Source: Sediminibacterium sp.
GTDB lineage: Bacteria > Bacteroidota > Bacteroidia > B-17B0 > Aurantibacillaceae
DNA length: 64,000 nt
Direction of reading: 5' to 3'
NCBI GenBank assembly: GCA_030054095.1
Contig: JASGCO010000008.1
Coordinates: forward strand, 80,529-144,528
Part shown: positions 1 to 8,766 of the stretch, piece after piece
Numbering within the stretch: the stretch's first letter is position 1
Layout of the letters: the number at the start of each line of letters is the position of its first letter
Notes under the pieces: model-generated
The model's database searches: none
Seen by the model: the letters and a program-made list of their open reading frames with translations, nothing else
What the model was told of the DNA's origin: nothing
Made by a program: the position numbers and the translations under genes

Positions 1-816
1 GGTAACCGCTATGAGGAAGTACAGAAAGATCCGGGAGTAACAAATCAATCCAGGCCAATGATGCAGTTGAGTTTTAAACGGATGCAGGTCAACATACCTC
101 TGGTGGATTTTAAGTTGAAACGTACGGATGAGGAGCAGTTTAAGGGGCATGGGGAGATGCTGAATATCTGGCAAATTGACTCTGTTTCTGATTCGCTTCG
201 TGGTCAGATAGATAAACGGTTTGTGACCATTCAGCAACAGGCTAAAAGTTATTTTTTTACATGGACAACAACCTTTTTAAAATCTAATGCGCATCCTAAA
301 TATTATCTACAGGTAGATACTTTTTATAAAAGGCTAACAAAAGAAGAAGCGTTGCGGTGTATAGAGAATGCCATGAACCTGATACGTTCTTCCAACGCGT
401 TTTTGGATGGAGTTATCCCTAATATTGAGTCAGATCGTTCGGGACTTATCAGCTTTACAATTGAATGGCATTCGAAAATAGCGGTATGTTTTGCCTGTTT
501 TGTTTTGTTCTTTGTTGGAGCGCCCCTGGGAGCCATTATAAAGAAAGGAGGAATGGGGTTACCGGTGGTAGTAGCGGTGTTCTTCTTCCTTGCTTATTTT
601 ATTTTAACGGAAGGGTTTCGTAGCGCGGCAGAGGAAGGGGCTATTGCTCCATGGATAGCAATGTGGGCTCCACTGGCTATTTTTTTACCAATCAGTGTAT
701 TTTTGACCTATAAAGCAGCAAAAGATTCATCGTTGTTTAACCTTTATGCTTACTTTGGATGGGCGATAGAATGGTTTGGCCGTTTTAAAAAGAAAGAGAA
801 AAATAAAACCAGATAG
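1..816 (+). CDS. LptF/LptG-family LPS export permease, 5'-truncated by the window edge
   Basis: The reading frame is open from base 1, so the N-terminus lies outside the window; the ATG at 58 is internal. The family forms the inner-membrane permease of the Lpt machine that extracts LPS and passes it to the periplasmic bridge. Seen here are the end of the periplasmic region, with the phrase FKLKRTDEEQFK that is usual in Bacteroidota members, and then three hydrophobic helices, the first containing FFVGAPLGAIIKKGG, a family hallmark, followed by a basic tail. The stop overlaps the start of the glycosyltransferase gene, and an OstA-like gene follows, which supports an envelope/LPS operon. Whether it is LptF or LptG cannot be decided from this fragment. 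Confidence 0.88.
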   Translation, partial: GNRYEEVQKDPGVTNQSRPMMQLSFKRMQVNIPLVDFKLKRTDEEQFKGHGEMLNIWQIDSVSDSLRGQIDKRFVTIQQQAKSYFFTWTTTFLKSNAHPKYYLQVDTFYKRLTKEEALRCIENAMNLIRSSNAFLDGVIPNIESDRSGLISFTIEWHSKIAVCFACFVLFFVGAPLGAIIKKGGMGLPVVVAVFFFLAYFILTEGFRSAAEEGAIAPWIAMWAPLAIFLPISVFLTYKAAKDSSLFNLYAYFGWAIEWFGRFKKKEKNKTR

Positions 817-1985
817 TGCTGATGCTTGTGTTACATATTATTTTTATCATAAGTGCACTTTGCATAGCACATACGTATGTGTTTTATCCCTTGTTTTGTA
901 TCTGGCGAGTCCGTAACCATAAGCGACCTGTTTTAGAGCGGATGACCTCCGTTAATTTACCGGAAGTAGCCGTAGTATTTGCTGCTTATAATGAAGAAGC
1001 AGTCATTGAGGCCAAATTAAAAAGTATTTATGAGGGAAGTTACCCTCTGAATAAAATACATGTTTATGTAGGATCCGATGCGTCTACAGACCGGACAGAG
1101 GAAATAGTTAAAACGATTTCTGAACATGTTCCCGGAATCACCCTACAGCGCTTTCCCGGACGTATGGGCAAAACCAGAATTGTAAATGAACTGGTGCAGC
1201 AGGTTAAACAACCGGTATTGATAATGACGGATGCAAACGTTATATTTAAAGCAGATGCTATAGAAGTTCTGGTAAACCGCCTGGAAAGCACCGGCGCGGC
1301 TATTGTGGGGGCAAACATATACAAGGAAGCAAAGAAAGAAGAGGGGATTGTTGTTCAGGAAAAAGCATATATGCGTTTGGAAAACCGTATTAAACAGGCA
1401 GAGAGTGACATGTGGAAATTGGTGATTGGTGTAGAAGGCGGATGTTATGCCATGCGGCGCGCATTATTTACGCCTGTTCCCGATCATTTTAAGGTAGATG
1501 ATTTTTACATAACATTTACTGCTTTGGCCGCTAAACAGAAAGTATTGTTTGAGGAAGACGCGGTGTGTTTTGAAGATGTGCCGGTTCAGCAGGAAGTGGA
1601 GTTTAAACGTAAAGCAAGAATATCAACAGGAAATTTCCAGAATCTGAAACAATTCCGGACGCTTTTATGGCCACCTTACCGTCCGCTGGGATTCGCGTTT
1701 TTGTCGCATAAAGTGTTACGTTGGTTAACGCCTTTTTTTATACTGCTCTGCCTGTTAAGTTCATTGGCGCTTATGGTGGTGTCTAATCTGTTTCTGATTT
1801 TGTTTATCGGACAACTGGTATTTATGATGATTCCCTTTTTAGAGCGACGGTTAAAAACAGGGAGTCGTTTAATGACCTACATTTCTCATTTTTATATGAT
1901 GAATCTGGCCTTACTGATTGGTTTTTTCCGGTTTATGAATGGCGTAAGTGACAGTATCTGGGAGCCCACCAAACGTAATGTGTAA
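816..1985 (+). CDS. Family 2 glycosyltransferase, membrane-anchored
   Basis: Likely a processive or lipid-acceptor GT2 enzyme acting at the cytoplasmic face of the inner membrane. An N-terminal helix is followed by the GT-A core: EVAVVFAAYNEE opens the nucleotide-binding fold, GSDASTDRT carries the first acidic motif, and TDANV is the DxD-like site. Further on, RKARISTGNFQN stands where the QxxRW-like region is expected, and three C-terminal helices follow. The start is GTG at 816, overlapping the previous stop by one base; an ATG two codons later is possible. It is cotranscribed with the LptF/G and OstA-like genes, so a role in LPS or exopolysaccharide assembly is a reasonable inference. The sugar donor cannot be read from the sequence. 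Confidence 0.85.
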   Translation: MLMLVLHIIFIISALCIAHTYVFYPLFCIWRVRNHKRPVLERMTSVNLPEVAVVFAAYNEEAVIEAKLKSIYEGSYPLNKIHVYVGSDASTDRTEEIVKTISEHVPGITLQRFPGRMGKTRIVNELVQQVKQPVLIMTDANVIFKADAIEVLVNRLESTGAAIVGANIYKEAKKEEGIVVQEKAYMRLENRIKQAESDMWKLVIGVEGGCYAMRRALFTPVPDHFKVDDFYITFTALAAKQKVLFEEDAVCFEDVPVQQEVEFKRKARISTGNFQNLKQFRTLLWPPYRPLGFAFLSHKVLRWLTPFFILLCLLSSLALMVVSNLFLILFIGQLVFMMIPFLERRLKTGSRLMTYISHFYMMNLALLIGFFRFMNGVSDSIWEPTKRNV

Positions 1986-1991
1986 CAGGCA

Positions 1992-3524
1992 ATGAAGGTG
2001 GAAAAATACATACTCTGGTTATGGTTGTTGTGTTTGGGATTGGCCGTTAAAGGTCAGCAAGTAACCCAACCCGATACAGATGGTAAAATTATACAGGTAA
2101 AACATGCCTCTAAACTGAGCTATGATAAGAATTTTGTTAACGCAAAACTGCTCACCGGAAATGTAGTGTGTGAACACGATGGTGCTGTTTTGTCTTGCGA
2201 TACAGCCTATCTGTTCGATGATAAGCGAATGAAAGCGAGGGGGCATATCTCCATTGTAAAAGGCGATAGCATTTTTGTTACCGGTAATAAACTGGATTAT
2301 GAATCTTCCACAAAATTGGCGGTGCTCGAAGGAAGTGTAAGGTGTGTGGAAAAGGACATGATTCTCACAACCGATTATATGACGTTTGATGTAGCTAAAT
2401 CGGTAGCAAATTATTATAATGGCGGTAAGATTATAAATAAGGAAAATACGTTAGTAAGCAAGAACGGACATTATTATTCCAAAAGCAAAGAAGTAGCGTT
2501 TCATTACGATGTGGAATTAACCAATCCGGATTATAAAATGAAGAGCGACACACTGCGGTATAATACGGCTACAAAAATTGCGTATTTCCTTGGGCCAAGT
2601 GTTATTACCAGTAAGGAGGATTATATTTATTGCGAAAATGGTTGGTACGATACGGAAAAGGAAAAGTCGCAGTTTAGCCGGAATGCACTACTGGTAACTA
2701 AAAATCAAAAACTGAGAGGAGATAGTTTGTTATACGATCGTAAAGCTAAAGTAGGCCGGGCATTTAATAATGTACAATTGATTGATACGTCTCAAAAATC
2801 TATACTGTATGGGAATTATGTAGAGTACCATCAAAAAGGTTCAAAGGCCTGGGCAACCCGTAAACCGGTATATGCACGGATTATAGAAGAGGATACTTTG
2901 TTTCTGGGGGCCGATACACTTTTTCATACAGATGTGGATTCGGTTCATAATTTTTTAAATGCTTACCATCATGTGCGCATCTTTAAAAAAGACATGCAGG
3001 CTATTTGTGACTCCGCTACATTTGATACTAGGGATTCATTAATGCAGTTATTCCGGATGCCCATGTTATGGAGTCATAACTCGCAAGCTACAGCCAAACA
3101 CATAAAAGTATTTGTAGGAGATAAAACATTGAATGGATTCCGCTTAGAGAGTAATGCGTTTCTGATCAACAGAATTGATAGTACGGAAATGTTCAGTCAG
3201 TTATCCGGGAAAACAATTGACGGATTCATTAAAAAGGATACGATTCGTAAAGCTTTGGTGAGAACCAATTCGGAGATTTATTATTATGTGAAAAGTAAAG
3301 GAAAGATTATCGCCTTAAATAAAACGCAGTGTGAAGATGTACAAATTTATTTTAAGAAGGGTGATGTGGATCAGTCCACCTTCTTAAAAAAGCCCACCAG
3401 TACGATCACGCCAATTAAAGAAGTAAATGTAAAAGAAGCACGTTTAAAAGGCTTTAACTGGCAGCCTAATAAAAAACCTTTGTCGGCAAAAGATTTGCAT
3501 GTTTCAAAGTCAAGTAAGCCCTGA
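1992..3524 (+). CDS. OstA-like (LptA/LptD N-terminal fold) periplasmic protein
   Basis: A signal peptide (residues 1 to about 21, ending near VKGQ) leads into repeated beta-jellyroll OstA segments. Examples are the stretches around LLTGNVVCEHDGAVLSCDTA and KARGHISIVKGDSIFVTGN, which recur with the pattern 'G-V-x-x-x-D-x-x-x-L-x-x-D-x-A-x-Y'. LptA-fold proteins bridge LPS across the periplasm. Bacteroidota encode long OstA-like proteins of about 500 to 600 residues, and the 510 residues here fit. The gene starts 6 bp after the glycosyltransferase, so the three genes form one transcription unit. No outer-membrane barrel follows, so this is probably the periplasmic component and not LptD. Confidence 0.85.
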   Translation: MKVEKYILWLWLLCLGLAVKGQQVTQPDTDGKIIQVKHASKLSYDKNFVNAKLLTGNVVCEHDGAVLSCDTAYLFDDKRMKARGHISIVKGDSIFVTGNKLDYESSTKLAVLEGSVRCVEKDMILTTDYMTFDVAKSVANYYNGGKIINKENTLVSKNGHYYSKSKEVAFHYDVELTNPDYKMKSDTLRYNTATKIAYFLGPSVITSKEDYIYCENGWYDTEKEKSQFSRNALLVTKNQKLRGDSLLYDRKAKVGRAFNNVQLIDTSQKSILYGNYVEYHQKGSKAWATRKPVYARIIEEDTLFLGADTLFHTDVDSVHNFLNAYHHVRIFKKDMQAICDSATFDTRDSLMQLFRMPMLWSHNSQATAKHIKVFVGDKTLNGFRLESNAFLINRIDSTEMFSQLSGKTIDGFIKKDTIRKALVRTNSEIYYYVKSKGKIIALNKTQCEDVQIYFKKGDVDQSTFLKKPTSTITPIKEVNVKEARLKGFNWQPNKKPLSAKDLHVSKSSKP

Positions 3525-3796
3525 AGTATCTGTATTGTAGTAAAACGGAAGTGTTGGAATAAAATCCCAGAAGCAATTTTGTATAAGGATGGAGCGAATT
3601 ATCTGGTTAAGCGTTGTGCATCTGCGTATTCAGATTGTGAAAAAAAGTAAAAACCGGTAGTGCTAAGATTGTCTTATACTTTAAAACGATTATATTGTAT
3701 TACGATTTGAATATCGTAACAAATATAAACGCTATTTGTTTGTTTAACCAATGCCTCAGGTGTATTGAAGGTATCTGAGATTTCAAAGTTAGTTTT

Positions 3797-4987
3797 ATGA
3801 CAGTAACAATTATTATAACCATTTGTGTATTATTGCTTTTCGCTTACGTATTTGATATCAGCGCTTCACATACAAAAATTCCGTCAGTTATTCTCTTATT
3901 AATACTTGGCTATCTGGTTAAACTGGTAGCTGATTTTTTTAGTATTGCTATTCCGGATCTGTCCGGGATTTTACCCCTGCTTGGTACTGTCGGATTGATT
4001 CTTATCGTTTTGGAGGGGGCTCTGGAATTGGAATTAAATAAAGAGAAACTGCCATTTGTAGGCAAGGCGGCGCTTATTGCGCTGTTACCCATAATGCTGT
4101 TTAGTTTCGGATGGGCGTATTTGTTTCATTATTTCGGAAACGTTTCTTTAAAAACAGGGTTGGCTAATGCCATTCCACTCGCCATTATCAGTAGCGCGAT
4201 CGCAATTCCGAGCGCTCATAACCTTAAACCTGTTGACCGTGAGTTTGTAACTTACGAAAGTAGCCTTTCCGATATTATTGGAGTCATCTTCTTTAATTTT
4301 ATTACACTAAATGATACCATTGATGCTGCATCCTTCGGCCATTTTGTTATGCAGTTGAGTGTTATGCTTTTGATTACAGTACTGGCAACGTTAGGATTAG
4401 CTTATCTCTTAAGCAGAATAAGGCATCATGTTAAGTATGCGCCTATTATACTGATGATTGTTTTAATTTATGCCATTTCGAAAGTGTATCACTTACCAGC
4501 TTTGTTATTTGTGCTTCTTTTTGGGTTGTTTTTAGGGAATCTGGATGAGTTAAAGACCAACCGTTACGTGCGCTATCTTCAGCCTGAAGTATTAAATCAG
4601 GAGGTTCATAAATTCAAAGAACTGACAACGGAAATCGCTTTTCTTATCCGGGCACTTTTCTTTTTACTGTTTGGTTATCTTATCGAAACCTCGGAGTTAT
4701 TTAACACGGAAACAGTACTCTGGTCGGCAGGGATAACGGTATCCGTATTTTTAATGCGTTGGGTATTCTTGAAGTTGTTCAAATTGACAATTATGCCGTT
4801 AACGTTTATTGCCCCCAGAGGTTTAATTACTATATTATTATTTTTAAATATTCCGGCAGGTCAGAATTGTGCAATAGCCGGAAAACCACTTATTATTCAG
4901 GTTATTATCCTCACGGCAGTATTTATGATGCTTGGTTTGATGTTGGGCAGTCAAAAGCAATCAGCAGTAGAATCCAACGTAGGGTAA
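3797..4987 (+). CDS. Monovalent cation:proton antiporter family membrane protein
   Basis: A 396-residue polytopic protein with about ten to twelve hydrophobic segments and short loops. It has the layout of the Na+/H+ exchanger (CPA) domain: GTVGLILIVLEGALELELN corresponds to the conserved 'lLiflaGLe' helix, and SSAIAIPSAHNLKP with YESSLSDIIGVIFFNF corresponds to the ion-site helix pair with acidic residues. There is no TrkA-N or TrkA-C regulatory tail, so it is the short form. It is monocistronic, preceded by about 270 bp without a recognisable gene and followed by a strong hairpin terminator. The transported ion (Na+, K+ or Li+) cannot be decided. Confidence 0.85.
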   Translation: MTVTIIITICVLLLFAYVFDISASHTKIPSVILLLILGYLVKLVADFFSIAIPDLSGILPLLGTVGLILIVLEGALELELNKEKLPFVGKAALIALLPIMLFSFGWAYLFHYFGNVSLKTGLANAIPLAIISSAIAIPSAHNLKPVDREFVTYESSLSDIIGVIFFNFITLNDTIDAASFGHFVMQLSVMLLITVLATLGLAYLLSRIRHHVKYAPIILMIVLIYAISKVYHLPALLFVLLFGLFLGNLDELKTNRYVRYLQPEVLNQEVHKFKELTTEIAFLIRALFFLLFGYLIETSELFNTETVLWSAGITVSVFLMRWVFLKLFKLTIMPLTFIAPRGLITILLFLNIPAGQNCAIAGKPLIIQVIILTAVFMMLGLMLGSQKQSAVESNVG

Positions 4988-5007
4988 CAACCGATTTGAC
5001 AAATAAG

Positions 5008-5044
5008 AAACGCCTCTTCAGGTAAAAACCGAAAGAGGCGTTTT
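5008..5044. terminator. Bidirectional intrinsic terminator between convergent genes
   Basis: An 11-bp perfect inverted repeat (AAACGCCTCTT at 5008-5018 and AAGAGGCGTTT at 5033-5043) encloses a 14-nt loop. The A/T-rich flanks serve as U-tracts on both strands. It sits between the convergent antiporter and YceI genes. Confidence 0.85.
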
Positions 5045-5059
5045 AGAAAGTAAATAAAT

Positions 5060-5584
5060 TTATTTCTGCTTCACAAATTGTACATCCGCGCTTAGTTGTA
5101 TGTCTTCACCCAGTAAAACACCTCCTGTTTCAAGCGCTGCATTATACGTTAAACCAAAATCGGTACGGTTTATTTTTCCATGAACCGAAAATCCGGCTTT
5201 TTCATTCCCCCACGGATCTTTGCCCAAACCATTGAACTCCGCGGTTAAGCTTACAGGTTTGGAAACGCCTTTAATGGTAAGTTTACCATCCAGTTTACCG
5301 CTGTTTTGATCGTAAGCTGTACTTTCGAACCGGATTTCAGGAAATTGCTCCGCATTAAAGAAATCGCCTGTTTTTAAGTGACCATCGCGTTGTTCATTAC
5401 CTGTATTAATACTGTCAACAGCAGCCGTAAACAAAATGTTGCTATTACTGAAATCATTGCCACTATTTTGAACGCTGGCATTGATAACATTAAACGATCC
5501 GCGCACATTACTGATCATTAAGTGTTTAATTTTAAAACCTACTTCACTGTGAGTAGGATCAAGGTTCCACGATGTTGTTTCCAT
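5060..5584 (-). CDS. YceI-like family protein (lipocalin-like isoprenoid binder)
   Basis: A 174-residue single-domain protein covering the YceI fold: it begins WNLDPTHSEVGFKIKHLMIS, the standard N-terminal signature, and contains HLKTGDFFNAEQFPEIRFES and GKLTIKGVSKPVSL, both diagnostic. YceI proteins are beta-barrels that bind polyprenyl-type lipids in the periplasm or cytoplasm. No signal peptide is evident, so this copy is probably cytoplasmic, as in many Bacteroidota. The gene appears monocistronic and shares the hairpin terminator with the antiporter. The biological ligand is unknown. Confidence 0.93.
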   Translation of the reverse strand: METTSWNLDPTHSEVGFKIKHLMISNVRGSFNVINASVQNSGNDFSNSNILFTAAVDSINTGNEQRDGHLKTGDFFNAEQFPEIRFESTAYDQNSGKLDGKLTIKGVSKPVSLTAEFNGLGKDPWGNEKAGFSVHGKINRTDFGLTYNAALETGGVLLGEDIQLSADVQFVKQK

Positions 5585-5669
5585 GTTAATTTACTTTTAA
5601 GATAATCAAAGGTAGTGGAGTGGAGAAGGAAACGAAATAACCTACATTAAGAAATGAACAATAGTTGTA

Positions 5670-6602
5670 TTAGTCAACGCGCAGAGTTTGTCCTACTTTT
5701 AGATAGTATCGCTTTTTTGTACCGTTCATAGCCATCAACTGATGCATACTGAGTCCGTATTTATTGGCAATCGCGTGCCAGCTTTCTCCTTTTTGAACGG
5801 TATGTAAAAAGGAATTTCCGGGATAAGCGCAAACACCATGTCTGGTGTTTTTGATAATGATTTCAGGACAGTACGTTTTACTTTCGTTTAATGACACGAT
5901 GTTTTCTGGATTTACTGCCTGCCCCTTATACCGTATCTCGAAGTGCAGGTGCGGACCAGAACTACGGCCGGTGCTTCCGCCAAGTCCGATGGGCTGACCA
6001 CTAAGCACAACTTGTCCGGGTTTTACTTTCATTTTTGATAAATGCGCGTAAACGGTTTCCAGTCCGTTGGGATGCATTATAATAACCACATTGCCAAAAC
6101 CACCGGAGTTTTTGGCAACCCGTACTTTTCCGTCGAACGCTGCAACAACCGGATCGCCACGCCTGAGATCAATGTCAATACCTTTGTGCATTCTGCCATC
6201 GCGCCAGCCATAATGACTGGTAACAATGCCACTGCGGGGAAGAGTGTAAAAACTAAGTTGCTCATTTTCCAGTTTCAGGCGCTCAAAGGTTCCTATCGTA
6301 TCTGTTGTGGGAAAAAGGACTTTTTCATCTTGCTGATCGTAAAAATTAAGATCGGAAAGGTTGGGATTCAAAGTTATGGTGTAGGAAAGTTGATTTTGTT
6401 TTAGTAAACTATGGTAATACTTAACAAGCTCAATGGTAGCTTCATCTACTTTTTCTAATTCCAGAAGTGAGTCAACATAATGGGAAAGATAGGCTTTGGT
6501 AACAAGAAGCGTTGCGGATTTGCGCGTAATACTATCTTGCTGAGCCTGTAGAACAAAGCCGCAAAAGAAGATACCAATAAGTATGAAGAACCACCTAATC
6601 AC
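5670..6602 (-). CDS. M23 peptidoglycan endopeptidase with C-terminal LysM
   Basis: A signal peptide (1 to about 20) is followed by a linker and a lysostaphin-type M23 domain. The zinc site is visible: H139 and D143 in RMHKGIDIDL, and H218/H220 in GPHLHFEIRY. A LysM module near 266-309 (HTVQKGESWHAIANKYGLS) binds glycan strands. Such enzymes cut peptide crosslinks in the periplasm during growth or division. The start codon is GTG. DUF4293, Nudix and nucleoid-associated genes lie just upstream on the same strand and may be cotranscribed. All metal ligands are present, so it is probably an active hydrolase and not a degenerate NlpD/EnvC-type activator. Confidence 0.92.
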   Translation of the reverse strand: MIRWFFILIGIFFCGFVLQAQQDSITRKSATLLVTKAYLSHYVDSLLELEKVDEATIELVKYYHSLLKQNQLSYTITLNPNLSDLNFYDQQDEKVLFPTTDTIGTFERLKLENEQLSFYTLPRSGIVTSHYGWRDGRMHKGIDIDLRRGDPVVAAFDGKVRVAKNSGGFGNVVIIMHPNGLETVYAHLSKMKVKPGQVVLSGQPIGLGGSTGRSSGPHLHFEIRYKGQAVNPENIVSLNESKTYCPEIIIKNTRHGVCAYPGNSFLHTVQKGESWHAIANKYGLSMHQLMAMNGTKKRYYLKVGQTLRVD

Positions 6603-6679
6603 TTCAAAATGAAGAGACTAAAATACAATTTTTGAGCTTTCCTGCAAGAAAAAATGAATAGGCGATGTAAGTGGCCAAA

Positions 6680-7126
6680 TTACCGGATACGGTCAGCGCT
6701 TTTTAAGAGGTCAATATCCTTTTGGATAAACCGTGCCGCCATAAAGCAAAGAATACTATTAAGAGCAGGTAAGTAAATAATCCAGTTTTTTTGTGCATTT
6801 ACTGTTTCAGGGTGAAGAAGTGGCAAAAACAGTAAAACCACTACTAATACAGCATTTACGCCAGAAAGTAGGAGACTTTGTAGTTTTTGGGTATTTCTGC
6901 GCCTGTATAAAAAAATGGCGGTAAAACCCGATAAAAGTAAAATGGCATTTAATACAACCGCTATTTTAAAATAGATAGTAGTCGGAATTTCATTACTGGG
7001 AAGCAGTAAAGCAGTTGATTGTGAGTGACCTTGCAAATCAGACCAACTTACCACTGGTATAAAAACTAAGAGGAGATGAACAAGAGTGGCTGCTAAGAGG
7101 AAAAGAGTTTGTTTACGTTGAATCAT
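6680..7126 (-). CDS. DUF4293 family four-helix membrane protein
   Basis: A 148-residue protein beginning MIQRKQTLFLLAA, the typical opening of the Bacteroidota-specific DUF4293 family. It has four transmembrane helices (about 8-26, 52-72, 84-101 and 114-132) and a short polar tail. The function is unknown. It overlaps the Nudix gene by 4 bp (ATGA-type), so the two are translationally coupled. Confidence 0.8.
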   Translation of the reverse strand: MIQRKQTLFLLAATLVHLLLVFIPVVSWSDLQGHSQSTALLLPSNEIPTTIYFKIAVVLNAILLLSGFTAIFLYRRRNTQKLQSLLLSGVNAVLVVVLLFLPLLHPETVNAQKNWIIYLPALNSILCFMAARFIQKDIDLLKSADRIR

Positions 7127-7563
7127 ATTACGTTTTTTAAGAGTTCCGCTACTTTTTTATCACCGGCAAAGGTAAACTGTTTTTCCGATATTTCCGAAAG
7201 CGGAAGCCACCTGAAGCATTGTTGTGCATGATCCGGACTGTCTTTAAACAAAGAGGGGGCAAGGCTTTGTGGATATTCAGGTAAGTTTACGGCCTCAACC
7301 AGATAATAAATGCTGATCACCTGGCTCTTATTAAAAGCGGATGGAATGAAAAAATCTGTTGTGTAGAAATGACGGTTTACATGCACCTCTACTTGTAATT
7401 CTTCCCGAAATTCACGTTTTAAGCCATCTATGGTACCTTCACCATATTCAAGCCCTCCTCCCGGAAATTTGGTCATTTCGTAGCCATTTATTTTTTCATC
7501 TGAAATGAGAACACAATCCCCTTGAAGGATTAAACCATATACCCTTACATTAAACGGATACAT
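7123..7563 (-). CDS. Nudix hydrolase
   Basis: A 146-residue single-domain pyrophosphohydrolase. The Nudix box is complete: G-x5-E-x7-REFREEL in GGLEYGEGTIDGLKREFREE, with the acidic residues that bind Mg2+. The family cleaves nucleoside diphosphates linked to another moiety X. The substrate cannot be assigned, although small single-domain members often act on nucleotide sugars or damaged NTPs. It lies between NA37 and DUF4293, with a 3-bp gap upstream and a 4-bp overlap downstream. Confidence 0.92.
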   Translation of the reverse strand: MYPFNVRVYGLILQGDCVLISDEKINGYEMTKFPGGGLEYGEGTIDGLKREFREELQVEVHVNRHFYTTDFFIPSAFNKSQVISIYYLVEAVNLPEYPQSLAPSLFKDSPDHAQQCFRWLPLSEISEKQFTFAGDKKVAELLKNVI

Positions 7564-7566
7564 TTT

Positions 7567-8616
7567 TTATTCTTCGTTAGTATAATACAATTTATAGAAT
7601 TTTAACCCACGGTCTTCGTCATAGCCACGTTCAACATAATCATGCCGTGAATGAATATAAATGTGGAAATTCTTGTCCAGTTTTACCACGCTACGCATGT
7701 ATTTTTTATTCTTGTTAACGGCGGTGGCACTTACATCAAATTCATCAATGGCGGTTAAGTCCATACGTTTGTTGTAATCGGTGCGGTAATCCTTAAAAGC
7801 GTTGATAATTTCAGGTTCAACCAGAACTTCTTTTTCAAATTCATTCAGGTTAAACCGGTCTTTTTCTTTAAAGAAACCAGTGCTACGGTTCAACATCATC
7901 ATTTGATCTTGTTTGGCAACGTTGTTAGCTTCAGTAAGTATTTCCTCGCAAAAACCACGCGACGCATCCATAAAGTTTTTAGTATGATAGTAAGCGTTTT
8001 GTTTCAATTTGGAACCCAAAAAATCATCCTCCCAGTACAAAGCGCATTCGGCTATTTTATTGTTGGTGTCTATTACACTCAATTTATAACCGTTTGACGA
8101 ATCGGTATTAAACACCAGGCAACCCTTATCCAGTTTATTAATGGCGATTCCATTTTCTGTGTCCACATCAAACTCTTCCACATGCTGATACACTTTTAAA
8201 AACTGCTCCTTATTTTCCGATTTAAAAAAGCCTACCGCGTCGCACAGTTCGCCATCCACCATGGCATCCTTAAAAAAACAAACAAAAAATTCACCGCCTT
8301 TTATTTTTGGGTGCATGCTTTGATTATACAAGTGTTGCGCTACTTCTTTACTTATGTCCTGAAAATTTTTCCGGGAAGAAAACAATTCCTCACACAACTG
8401 AGGGACACTTCGTATGCTTACATCCACGCTTTTTTTAAACTGATAGTAAATATCTGTTTTAAAAGGCGACAGAAAATACCGCAGTAAGGTTTCCTTCACA
8501 AAGTCATCTTTAAAAACCAGAGGGTTACTGCTTAGTGTCAGTTCTTCCCCATTATTTTTATTACCAACATAATGAACGGTAATATGTGTCAGTTCAGCCC
8601 TTGTAAAATCAATCAT
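7567..8616 (-). CDS. Nucleoid-associated protein (NA37/NdpA family)
   Basis: A 349-residue protein with the layout of the 37-kDa nucleoid-associated family (YejK/NdpA-like) in Bacteroidota. It opens MIDFTRAELTHITVHYVGN, has a central KGGEFFVCFFKDAMVDGE core, and ends in an acidic-basic tail. Members bind DNA in the nucleoid, but their precise role is not known. It is the first gene of the leftward unit NA37, Nudix, DUF4293 and possibly the M23 gene. Confidence 0.85.
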   Translation of the reverse strand: MIDFTRAELTHITVHYVGNKNNGEELTLSSNPLVFKDDFVKETLLRYFLSPFKTDIYYQFKKSVDVSIRSVPQLCEELFSSRKNFQDISKEVAQHLYNQSMHPKIKGGEFFVCFFKDAMVDGELCDAVGFFKSENKEQFLKVYQHVEEFDVDTENGIAINKLDKGCLVFNTDSSNGYKLSVIDTNNKIAECALYWEDDFLGSKLKQNAYYHTKNFMDASRGFCEEILTEANNVAKQDQMMMLNRSTGFFKEKDRFNLNEFEKEVLVEPEIINAFKDYRTDYNKRMDLTAIDEFDVSATAVNKNKKYMRSVVKLDKNFHIYIHSRHDYVERGYDEDRGLKFYKLYYTNEE

Positions 8617-8752
8617 AACCGGATTAAAACCCTAAATGTACAGCTAATAAAAGCGGATAGCGAAGAACTTGTTTTAACAAAATTTAAACAGACCAGCTTA
8701 AAATTGGCAGGATTTTCGCAATAAAATACCTGCAAAGTACCGTTGTAACTGT

Positions 8753-8760
8753 TAAATTTG
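8753..8760 (+). promoter_or_regulatory. -7 promoter box abutting the S41 protease start
   Basis: TAAATTTG matches the Bacteroidota -7 consensus TAnnTTTG exactly. Only 6 nt separate it from the ATG at 8767, so transcription would begin at or next to the start codon. No clear TTTG -33 box is seen at the usual distance. Confidence 0.5.
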
Positions 8761-8766
8761 TTGTAT

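Noticed and set aside
3525..3796. Possible tRNA or small RNA in the 272-bp gap before the antiporter
   Set aside because: No cloverleaf arms or GTTC-type T-loop found; only a 22-codon ORF without support.
5930..6410. Overlapping plus-strand ORFs within the M23 protease gene
   Set aside because: They lie wholly inside a well-supported minus-strand gene and show no protein-family pattern.
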